Positions 1 through 4,280 of a DNA stretch of 6,431 nucleotides are shown piece by piece (position 1 is the stretch's first letter; the number at the start of each line of letters is the position of its first letter). Below the pieces are notes generated by a model that ran no database searches, had not been told where the DNA came from, and worked only from the letters and a program-made list of their open reading frames with translations. A program made the position numbers and the translations under genes. The stretch comes from Schaalia odontolytica (GTDB lineage Bacteria; Actinomycetota; Actinomycetes; Actinomycetales; Actinomycetaceae), in NCBI GenBank assembly GCA_958415245.1, contig CATYYP010000109.1, forward strand, positions 1 through 6,431. Reading direction: 5' to 3'.

Positions 1-698
1 ACTATCACGTCATCGCCCATGAGGCGCAGGTTCGAGGCCGTGATGCGCTTGGAGTTGCCACCACCCAAGTAGAGGCGGTCCCACATGTACATGGGGCGCA
101 GGCCATCCACGACACGACGGACGCGGCGCGACCAGTGCACGTCGCCCAGGCGCAGGCGCTCGTGCTCGCCGATGTAGTCGTCGTATGTCAGGCCCCAGCG
201 AACCGGCCCCTGAGAGACCTCGACATGGGGCGCCAGCTGGCCACCGTCAAACACCGCGTTACCGAGGCCCGTGCCCAGGGTGATGATCATTTCGAGACCG
301 CGGCCCGTGATAGCGCCAGCGCCGGCGACTTCTGCGTCGTTCAGAACCTTTGTGGGCAGGCCGAGGGCCTCCTCAATCGCCCGGCCCATGTCAAAGTGGT
401 CCCACCGCTCGACCAGCTCGGGCAACACGCGCGAGCGCGGCCCGTCGCGGGTGATGTAATGAGGGGTCGCGATGACGACGCCGTGGCGGATCATTCCCGG
501 CATACCCATCGTCACTCGCGTCGCAGTGGGAAGCTCACGCGCGAGGCCGATAACGGTTTCGACGAGGAGCTCGGGAGGTAGGGGGTACGGAGTCGGCACC
601 CTGCGCGGCGGGGCCATCATCGTGCCGCGCTCATCCACGACGGAACCCTTAATGCCACCGCCGCCGCAGTCAATCGCCAACGTCATCTCACGAGTCAT
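1..698 (-). CDS. ROK-family sugar kinase, polyphosphate-glucokinase-like (3' end outside window)
   Basis: The gene runs off the low-coordinate edge; 232 N-terminal residues are visible and the last strands are missing. The family phosphorylates glucose or related sugars in the cytoplasm with ATP or polyphosphate. Visible motifs, in order, are the phosphate loop DCGGGGIKG (10-18), MGMPG (64-68), LNDAEVAG with probable catalytic base D121 (119-126), LGTGLG (141-146), LAPHVE (155-160) and LGGGNSK (211-217). The cysteine-rich zinc motif of classical ROK glucokinases is absent, as in polyphosphate glucokinases. The segment after E160, with YDDYIGEH and WSRRV, resembles a ROK clade I recall from other bacteria with an ELSHHP motif; here that reads EVSQGP, so a sugar-contacting histidine is replaced by Q163. 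I chose the ATG at 698 because a promoter-like box sits six bases upstream; there is no Shine-Dalgarno. ATG codon 5 (686) is the alternative. Substrate and phosphate donor cannot be settled from sequence. Confidence 0.85.
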   Translation of the reverse strand, partial: MTREMTLAIDCGGGGIKGSVVDERGTMMAPPRRVPTPYPLPPELLVETVIGLARELPTATRVTMGMPGMIRHGVVIATPHYITRDGPRSRVLPELVERWDHFDMGRAIEEALGLPTKVLNDAEVAGAGAITGRGLEMIITLGTGLGNAVFDGGQLAPHVEVSQGPVRWGLTYDDYIGEHERLRLGDVHWSRRVRRVVDGLRPMYMWDRLYLGGGNSKRITASNLRLMGDDVI

Positions 699-704
699 GG
701 CTTC

Positions 705-710
705 AGGCTA
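705..710 (-). promoter_or_regulatory. Probable -10 box of a leaderless promoter for the ROK kinase
   Basis: On the minus strand TAGCCT fits the actinobacterial -10 pattern TANNNT. It is followed by exactly six bases (GAAGCC) and then the ATG at 698, so transcription would begin at or next to the A of the start codon. No Shine-Dalgarno lies between, as expected for a leaderless mRNA. No convincing -35 is seen: the position 17 bases upstream reads TGTCCG and falls within the terminator hairpin of the preceding operon. Confidence 0.5.
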
Positions 711-723
711 CCGGATACGGCAA

Positions 724-755
724 GGGCCGGACACTCCGTGCGGAATGTCCGGCCC
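724..755 (-). terminator. Hairpin terminator after rplQ
   Basis: Two arms GGGCCGGACA and TGTCCGGCCC (724-733, 746-755) are perfect reverse complements. Inside them TCC (735-737) can pair with GGA (742-744) around a 4-base loop. The single non-pairing position is C734 against A745 on the plus strand, which becomes a U-G wobble on minus-strand RNA, so the 14-pair stem is continuous only in the operon's own transcript. The bases that follow (TTGCCGTATCC) are not a real U-tract, which is common for actinobacterial terminators. It begins 28 bases after the rplQ stop. Confidence 0.75.
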
Positions 756-771
756 AATGCTCGAGTAGATC

Positions 772-788
772 AGTGACTCACGGTCACT
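772..788 (-). other. Inverted repeat across the rplQ stop codon
   Basis: Arms AGTGAC and GTCACT (plus strand 772-777 and 783-788) flank a 5-base loop and include the rplQ TGA at 784-786. It may be an accessory 3'-end hairpin ahead of the main terminator at 724-755, or chance. Confidence 0.4.
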
Positions 789-1353
789 TCTCGTCGGCGA
801 CCTGCTCGGCGGCGTCAGCAGCCTTGCCGGCCTCGGCGGCAACTTCCTCGGCCTCGTTGGCCGTGGCGAGATCGCCTTCCTCGCGAGCCTCTTCGGCGCG
901 CTCGGCGGCAGCCTCGGCGGCCTTCTCGGCCTCTTCGGCGACGGCCTTGGCGGCGGTCTTCTCGGCAGCCTTCACGACGGCCTTCTTCTCGACCTTCTCC
1001 ATGACGAGCTCAATGCGCATCAGGGGAGCGTTGTCGCCCTTACGGTTGCCGACGCGGATGAGGCGGGTGTAGCCGCCGGCGCGCTCGGAATCCATCGCGG
1101 GAACGAGCTCCTCGAAGAGGATCGCGACGATGCCCTTGTTGGGGATCTTCTTCATGACCGTGCGGCGGGCGTGCTGGTCGCCACGCTTGGCCTTGGTGAT
1201 GAGCTTCTCGACGTAGGGGCGCAGGGCCTTAGCCTTGGCCTCGGTCGTCGTGATCGCACGGTGTTCGATGAGCTGAGCTGCCAGGTTCGACAGGATCAGC
1301 TTCTGGTGTGCCGGGCTACCGCCCAGACGAGCACCCTTCTTGGGGGTGGGCAT
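784..1353 (-). CDS. rplQ: 50S ribosomal protein L17 with acidic C-terminal tail
   Basis: L17 is a structural protein of the large ribosomal subunit near the peptide exit region. Residues 1-120 are the conserved fold: the start [12 protein letters not shown], the helix around [16 protein letters not shown] (13-28), [13 protein letters not shown] (34-46), and the closing strand [14 protein letters not shown] (103-116). Residues 121-189 form a low-complexity tail of alanine, glutamate and lysine, predicted helical and acidic toward the end. This makes it 189 residues against about 120 in E. coli; mycobacterial and Streptomyces L17 also carry such tails, so the extension is expected in kind. The start is supported by an AGGAGA Shine-Dalgarno at 1359-1364, five bases before the ATG. 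It is the last gene of the unit, 43 bases after rpoA, and a terminator hairpin follows. Confidence 0.97.
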   Translation of the reverse strand: MPTPKKGARLGGSPAHQKLILSNLAAQLIEHRAITTTEAKAKALRPYVEKLITKAKRGDQHARRTVMKKIPNKGIVAILFEELVPAMDSERAGGYTRLIRVGNRKGDNAPLMRIELVMEKVEKKAVVKAAEKTAAKAVAEEAEKAAEAAAERAEEAREEGDLATANEAEEVAAEAGKAADAAEQVADEK

Positions 1354-1374
1354 GAGTTTCTCCTACGGATTCAA

Positions 1375-1391
1375 TGCGTCCATCGGACGCA
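1375..1391 (-). other. Hairpin in the rpoA-rplQ gap
   Basis: Arms TGCGTCC (1375-1381) and GGACGCA (1385-1391) form a perfect 7-base stem with a 3-base loop, between the rpoA stop (1397) and the rplQ Shine-Dalgarno (1359-1364). No U-tract follows, so it is more likely an mRNA-stability or spacer element than a terminator. Confidence 0.5.
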
Positions 1392-1396
1392 CGGGG

Positions 1397-2392
1397 TCAG
1401 ATGGACTGGTCGTCCGAAAAGATCGCGGCGGACTCCGAGTCGCCGAAGCTCGGCATGACCGAGTCCTTCAGCGTCATACCAAGGGCCGCCAGGGACTCCT
1501 TGATCTCTTCGATCGACTTGGTGCCGAAGTTGCGGATGTCGAGCAGGTCGGCCTCCGAGTGAGCAACCAGCTCGCCGACGGTCAGAATGCCGCGGCGACG
1601 CAGCGCGTTGTAGGAACGCGACTGCAGGTTCAGGTTCTCGATCGGGAGAGCCAGATCGGCTGCGAGGGTGGCGTCGGTGGTGGACGGACCCACCTCGATG
1701 CCTTCCGCTTCCTCGTTCAGTTCACGCATGAGGCCGAACAGCTCCACCAGCGTCTTGCCGGCCGAGGCCAGGGCATCGCGCGGGGTGATCGCCGGCTTGG
1801 TCTCCACGTCGATGACGAGGCGATCAAAGTCGGTGCGCTGCTCAACACGAGTTGCCTCAACCTTGTAGGTCACCTTGACAACGGGAGAGTAGATCGAATC
1901 GATCGGGATGCGGGAAATTTCAGCCTGGGGATCCTTGTTCTGAGCAGCCGACACGTAGCCGCGGCCACGCTCGACGGTCAGCTCGATCTCCAGCTTGCCC
2001 TTCTCGTTGAGGGTGGCAAGGTGCAGATCGGGGTTGTGGATCTCCACGCCGGCGGGAGGCGTGATGTCGCCGGCGAGAACCTCGCCGGGGCCAGCCTTCC
2101 GCAGGTACATGACGACAGGCTCGTCGTTCTCGCTGGACAGGACGATCTGCTTGATGTTCAGGATGATCTCAGCGACATCTTCCTTCACACCTTCGATCGT
2201 GCGGAACTCGTGGGGGACGCCATCAATACGGATGGACGTCACCGCTGCACCCGGGATCGAGGACAGGAGGGTACGACGCAGGGAGTTACCCAGCGTGTAG
2301 CCGAATCCGGGCTCGAGGGGCTCCAGGGTGAAACGGGAGCGCAGGTCGCTGACCTTTTCTTCGGTCAGGATGGGTCGCTCTGCAATGAGCAC
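1397..2392 (-). CDS. rpoA: DNA-directed RNA polymerase alpha subunit
   Basis: Alpha dimerises to nucleate RNA polymerase assembly, and its C-terminal domain contacts UP-element DNA and activators. The 331-residue protein has the N-terminal domain (about 1-230), including [18 protein letters not shown] (25-42) and the dimerisation region [12 protein letters not shown] (214-225). A short linker (about 231-246) leads to the C-terminal domain (about 247-312) with the helix-hairpin-helix part [19 protein letters not shown] (283-301). By alignment to E. coli the DNA-contact residues R265, N268, G296, K298, S299 and E302 are kept (here R259, N262, G290, K292, S293, E296), but C269 is alanine (A263) and K271 is arginine (R265). 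Translation starts at a GTG codon (2390-2392), supported by AAAGGAA at 2399-2405 with six bases of spacing and by the family start MLIAERP. The preceding gap carries four tandem hairpins. Confidence 0.98.
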   Translation of the reverse strand: MLIAERPILTEEKVSDLRSRFTLEPLEPGFGYTLGNSLRRTLLSSIPGAAVTSIRIDGVPHEFRTIEGVKEDVAEIILNIKQIVLSSENDEPVVMYLRKAGPGEVLAGDITPPAGVEIHNPDLHLATLNEKGKLEIELTVERGRGYVSAAQNKDPQAEISRIPIDSIYSPVVKVTYKVEATRVEQRTDFDRLVIDVETKPAITPRDALASAGKTLVELFGLMRELNEEAEGIEVGPSTTDATLAADLALPIENLNLQSRSYNALRRRGILTVGELVAHSEADLLDIRNFGTKSIEEIKESLAALGMTLKDSVMPSFGDSESAAIFSDDQSI

Positions 2393-2408
2393 GTCTATTC
2401 CTTTCTGG

Positions 2409-2507
2409 CCGGTGCCCGCTATATGACACCGGATATGGGAACCTGCTGAAGCAGGCTAAGGGAGTAAGAACCCGAAGGTTCAGACGTGGGGAGGGCAATG
2501 CCCTCCC
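2409..2507 (-). promoter_or_regulatory. Array of four tandem hairpins in the rpsK-rpoA gap
   Basis: In transcript order the stems are: 2489-2507 (GGGAGGGC/GCCCTCCC, 8 pairs, 3-base loop); 2468-2481 (GAACC/GGTTC closing TTCG, giving the very stable cUUCGg tetraloop in RNA); 2442-2455 (CCTGC/GCAGG, 4-base loop); and 2409-2432 (CCGGTG/CACCGG, 12-base loop). The last ends three bases before the rpoA Shine-Dalgarno at 2399-2405. No stem is followed by a clean U-run; the best is TTACTCCCTT after the tetraloop hairpin. All arms are perfect. The role is unknown: it could be an RNA-processing or mRNA-stability site, a partial terminator that sets alpha levels, or a protein-binding leader. Confidence 0.6.
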
Positions 2508-2516
2508 GTCCACAAG

Positions 2517-2927
2517 TCAGCCGCGGCGGCGCTTCGGCGGGCGGGTGCCGTTGAAGGCCTGAGGCGTGACGTCCTGGATCGAACCGATCTCGAGGCCGGC
2601 GGCCTGGAGGGAACGGATCGCGGTCTCACGGCCGGAGCCGGGACCCTTCACGAAAACGTCAACCTTCTTCATGCCGTGCTCCTGGGCGCGACGAGCCGCA
2701 GCCTCGGCCGCGAGCTGCGCGGCGAAGGGGGTGGACTTACGCGAACCCTTGAAGCCAACCTGGCCGGAGGACGCCCAGGCGACAACCGCGCCCGTGGGGT
2801 CCGTGAGGGAAACGATGGTGTTGTTGAACGTCGACTTGATGTAGGCGTGGCCGTTGGTGACGTTCTTCGAAATCTTGCGACGCGGCTTGCGGGCACCGCC
2901 CGAGCGCGAGGTCTTTGCTGCTGCCAT
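2517..2927 (-). CDS. rpsK: 30S ribosomal protein S11
   Basis: S11 lies on the platform of the small subunit and contacts 16S rRNA near the mRNA exit and the E site. The 136 residues match the usual length. A basic N-terminal tail is followed by [19 protein letters not shown] (25-43), [14 protein letters not shown] (58-71), VKGPGSGRE (93-101) and the C-terminal DVTP plus RPPKRRRG (129-136). The asparagine-glycine pair that is an isoaspartate site in E. coli (N119) is present as N126-G127, but the residue before it, histidine in the homologues I know, is phenylalanine (F125, TTC codon). The start is supported by AAGGAA at 2939-2944, though the 11-base spacing is long. It follows rpsM after 61 bases and precedes rpoA directly; the S4 gene that sits here in many bacteria is absent. 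Confidence 0.98.
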   Translation of the reverse strand: MAAAKTSRSGGARKPRRKISKNVTNGHAYIKSTFNNTIVSLTDPTGAVVAWASSGQVGFKGSRKSTPFAAQLAAEAAARRAQEHGMKKVDVFVKGPGSGRETAIRSLQAAGLEIGSIQDVTPQAFNGTRPPKRRRG

Positions 2928-2961
2928 TTCTGGTTCAGTTCCTTCTTGTCGCGGAAAGCTA

Positions 2962-2971
2962 CCCCGAGGGG
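2962..2971 (-). other. Weak hairpin in the rpsM-rpsK gap
   Basis: CCCC and GGGG (2962-2965, 2968-2971) can form at most three to four pairs around a tight loop. It is much weaker than the structures in the other gaps of this unit. The rest of this 61-base gap holds only the rpsK ribosome site. Confidence 0.2.
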
Positions 2972-2988
2972 ATGCGCTCTCCTAGGCC

Positions 2989-3363
2989 TTACTTGGCCTT
3001 CTTCTTGCCTGCAACGGTGCGCTTGGGGCCCTTGCGGGTACGCGCGTTGGTCTTGGTGCGCTGACCGTGGACCGGCAGGCCACGACGGTGGCGAAGGCCC
3101 TGGTACGAACCGATTTCGATCTTGCGACGAATGTCGGCCTGAACCTCACGGCGGAGGTCACCCTCAACCTTGAAGTTTGCCTCAATGTAGTCACGAAGCT
3201 TGACGAGTTCCTCTTCCGTCGCGTCCTTCACGCGAGTGTCCGGGCTGACGCCGGTGGCGGCGAGGGTCTCTGCCGCGCGGGTGCGGCCGACTCCGTAGAT
3301 GTATGTGAGCGCGATCTCGAGCCGCTTCTCGCGGGGGAGGTCGACGCCGGCAATACGTGCCAT
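2989..3363 (-). CDS. rpsM: 30S ribosomal protein S13
   Basis: S13 sits in the head of the small subunit, contacts the P-site tRNA and forms intersubunit bridges with the 50S subunit. The 124-residue protein shows the start [13 protein letters not shown] (2-14), the YIYGVG turn (21-26), the helical middle [11 protein letters not shown] (51-61) and the conserved basic tail [20 protein letters not shown] (92-111), ending in lysines. I chose the ATG at 3361-3363 because family members begin MARIAGV and TGGAG lies at 3374-3378, with ten bases of spacing. An in-frame ATG at 3387 would add eight residues (MNNWSNIT) unlike the family and has no good ribosome site. It follows rpmJ across a 148-base gap filled with hairpins, at the place where E. 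coli carries the S4-binding alpha-operon leader. Confidence 0.97.
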   Translation of the reverse strand: MARIAGVDLPREKRLEIALTYIYGVGRTRAAETLAATGVSPDTRVKDATEEELVKLRDYIEANFKVEGDLRREVQADIRRKIEIGSYQGLRHRRGLPVHGQRTKTNARTRKGPKRTVAGKKKAK

Positions 3364-3408
3364 GGTGATGTTGCTCCAGTTGTTCATCGGAGGTCGTCAT
3401 CGCTCAGT

Positions 3409-3494
3409 CCGGGCGAGCAGCCCGGCCTCGGCCTCCGAACCGAGGGTCACCCACGAGTGGGTGCTTAGAGTGATGCTGTGGGGCTTGGTGCCCC
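3409..3494 (-). promoter_or_regulatory. Array of four tandem hairpins in the rpmJ-rpsM gap
   Basis: Perfect stems, in transcript order: 3480-3494 (GGGGC/GCCCC, 5-base loop); 3448-3463 (CACCCAC/GTGGGTG, tight loop, or six pairs closing CUCG); 3426-3445 (CCTCGG/CCGAGG, 8-base loop); 3409-3425 (CCGGGC/GCCCGG, 5-base loop). The last two are directly adjacent and could stack. They occupy most of the 148-base gap and end about 30 bases before the rpsM ribosome site. In E. coli the mRNA region just before rpsM binds S4 for feedback control; here the position is similar, but I see no proof of the same fold, and rpsD is not in this operon. Confidence 0.6.
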
Positions 3495-3511
3495 GCGGGT
3501 CGCAGCGGGTC

Positions 3512-3625
3512 TCAGCCCTGGCGCTGCTTGTGCCTGGGGTTGTCGCAGATGACCATGACGTTGCCGTGGCGACGAATCACCTTGCACTTGTCACAGATCT
3601 TCTTGACACTCGGCTTGACCTTCAT
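3512..3625 (-). CDS. rpmJ: 50S ribosomal protein L36, zinc-ribbon form
   Basis: L36 is the smallest 50S protein and binds 23S rRNA near the base of the L7/L12 stalk. The 37-residue reading frame starts [15 protein letters not shown] and ends PRHKQRQG. The zinc ligands of the ancestral (C+) form are all present: C11, C14, C27 and H32. This is the zinc-binding paralogue, which in actinobacteria may have a zinc-free counterpart elsewhere. The start is firm: GGAGGT at 3633-3638 is a near-perfect Shine-Dalgarno with seven bases before the ATG. The gene lies 40 bases after infA, the usual order. A 7-pair hairpin directly abuts its ribosome site. Confidence 0.97.
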   Translation of the reverse strand: MKVKPSVKKICDKCKVIRRHGNVMVICDNPRHKQRQG

Positions 3626-3638
3626 GGTTGTTACCTCC

Positions 3639-3655
3639 ACTGCCCGTCGGGCAGT
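3639..3655 (-). promoter_or_regulatory. Hairpin abutting the rpmJ ribosome binding site
   Basis: ACTGCCC (3639-3645) and GGGCAGT (3649-3655) form a perfect 7-pair stem with a 3-base loop in the infA-rpmJ gap. Its downstream foot touches the first base of the GGAGGT Shine-Dalgarno (3633-3638). It could stack on, or limit access to, the ribosome site, or protect the mRNA; no U-tract follows. Confidence 0.5.
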
Positions 3656-3665
3656 TTGTGTCGGG

Positions 3666-3887
3666 TCACTTGTAGCGGTAGACGATACGGCCTCGGGAGA
3701 GGTCGTAGGGGCTCAGCTCGACGACAACTCGATCCTCGGGCAGGATGCGGATGTAGTGCTGACGCATCTTTCCCGCAATGTGGCCGAGAACCACGTGGCC
3801 ATTCTTCAGTTCCACACGGAACATCGCGTTAGGCAGGGCCTCAACGACCGTGCCTTCCATCTCAATGACGCCGTCTTTCTTCGCCAT
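3666..3887 (-). CDS. infA: Translation initiation factor IF-1
   Basis: IF-1 binds the A site of the 30S subunit during initiation and helps IF-2 and IF-3 select initiator tRNA. The 73-residue sequence is a complete single OB-fold of normal length, with the family start [14 protein letters not shown], the [12 protein letters not shown] loop (20-31), the rRNA-binding [13 protein letters not shown] (36-48), [15 protein letters not shown] (49-63) and the end GRIVYRYK (66-73). The start is fixed by homology and by an in-frame TAA four codons upstream. GGAGG at 3890-3894 is a strong Shine-Dalgarno but lies only two bases from the ATG, which is unusually close. It is the first gene after the map terminator and has a noncoding leader region of about 350 bases, so it probably has its own promoter. 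Confidence 0.98.
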   Translation of the reverse strand: MAKKDGVIEMEGTVVEALPNAMFRVELKNGHVVLGHIAGKMRQHYIRILPEDRVVVELSPYDLSRGRIVYRYK

Positions 3888-3889
3888 AT

Positions 3890-3894
3890 CCTCC
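3890..3894 (-). promoter_or_regulatory. infA Shine-Dalgarno with very short spacing
   Basis: GGAGG pairs well with the 16S 3' end, but only AT separates it from the ATG at 3887, compared with five to ten bases at most other genes here. A second purine stretch, GAGG at 3901-3904, is 13 bases from the ATG, so neither has normal spacing. Confidence 0.6.
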
Positions 3895-3923
3895 GTTTAT
3901 CCTCTACATGTCTCGGATAGGTT

Positions 3924-3944
3924 GCGGCGGATGCCGCTAGGCAT
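3924..3944 (-). promoter_or_regulatory. Two mutually exclusive hairpins in the infA leader
   Basis: In transcript order, ATGCC/GGCAT (3931-3944, loop TAGC) competes with GCGGC/GCCGC (3924-3937, loop ATCC): the downstream arm of the first overlaps the upstream arm of the second. They lie about 40 to 57 bases before the infA start. Each has only five pairs, so they could be chance or a small switch. Confidence 0.3.
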
Positions 3945-4121
3945 AGTGCACCGACGAATGCCGGATGCAGATACGCCCAAGGAACTACTCTACGGCATTG
4001 ACGCCCATCGGCGGTAGTCAGGGTCCCTGTCGGTTCGCTCACGTTTAATGCGTCACATTTCATCGAATCGCCGACAGACATTCGCGTCCCACGCGCCGAG
4101 GCCGTGGCAGTGTGCCGCGCT

Positions 4122-4206
4122 CCACCAGTGAGCAGAGCGCCGGCGGCCCGCAGGGCCTCGCCGTTCACCACACACCACGTGCCACCAGTGTGGAGGGCGC
4201 CGGCGG
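4122..4206. repeat. Imperfect 25-base direct repeat, two copies, 60-base period
   Basis: Copy 1 is 4122-4146 and copy 2 is 4182-4206. Both start CCACCAGTG and end GCGCCGGCGG on the plus strand, with three mismatches among the six middle bases, giving 22 of 25 identical. The 35-base spacer is unrelated. They lie between the map terminator and infA, so they may be paired regulator sites, a small duplication or a repeat family. Confidence 0.6.
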
Positions 4207-4233
4207 GGCCGCGACCTCGTCAACGAAGGAGTC

Positions 4234-4264
4234 GGGCCCGGCACCTCAGTGAGGTACCGGGCCC
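4234..4264 (-). terminator. Hairpin terminator after map
   Basis: Arms GGGCCCGG (4234-4241) and CCGGGCCC (4257-4264) enclose ACCTC (4243-4247) and GAGGT (4251-4255) with a 3-base loop. The one internal mismatch on the plus strand, C4242 against A4256, becomes a U-G wobble on minus-strand RNA, giving a continuous 14-pair stem. It starts 16 bases after the map stop. The following GACTCCTTCGTTG is a poor U-tract, as at the rplQ terminator. Confidence 0.75.
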
Positions 4265-4280
4265 GCAGCCATCCGTCGTG

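Larger units (their letters stand above)
3888..4233 (-). promoter_or_regulatory. Noncoding infA upstream region
   Basis: These roughly 350 bases between the map terminator and infA contain no credible gene: the short frames across it match no family I recognise and run into the terminator or antisense to infA. The position implies the promoter of the infA-rplQ unit, but I could not find a convincing -35/-10 pair. TAGAGT (minus strand, 3987-3992) fits a TANNNT -10 but lacks a -35. Near infA there are two overlapping small hairpins (3924-3937, 3931-3944), and toward map an imperfect direct repeat (4122-4206). Confidence 0.5.

Noticed and set aside
135..581. A 148-residue open frame on the plus strand
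   Set aside because: Antisense to the partial ROK kinase, whose minus-strand frame carries several family motifs in order.
1340..2449. A 369-residue open frame on the plus strand
   Set aside because: Antisense to rpoA, which is intact. No recognisable domain and no ribosome site.
2489..2507. Intrinsic terminator after rpsK
   Set aside because: A strong stem but no U-run follows, and termination here would cut off the essential rpoA. At most a partial terminator, so it is annotated as part of the hairpin array.
2393..2516. Loss of rpsD as an unusual deletion
   Set aside because: Several actinobacteria, including Streptomyces, encode S4 elsewhere. No remnant of S4 is visible in the gap, so this is ordinary gene order.
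3364..3387. A longer S13 start at 3387
   Set aside because: It would add MNNWSNIT before the family-standard MARIAGV, and the only good Shine-Dalgarno lies between the two ATGs, serving the inner one.
3987..4016. Promoter for infA at the TAGAGT box
   Set aside because: The -10 pattern fits, but no spacing from 16 to 19 bases gives a -35 resembling TTGACA, and such boxes are frequent by chance. Mentioned only as a weak candidate.
4053..4244. A 63-residue minus-strand frame between map and infA, with repeated HWW
   Set aside because: It begins inside the map terminator stem at a GTG, and the repeated tryptophans come from the 25-base direct repeat. No ribosome site or family resemblance, so I treat the region as noncoding.
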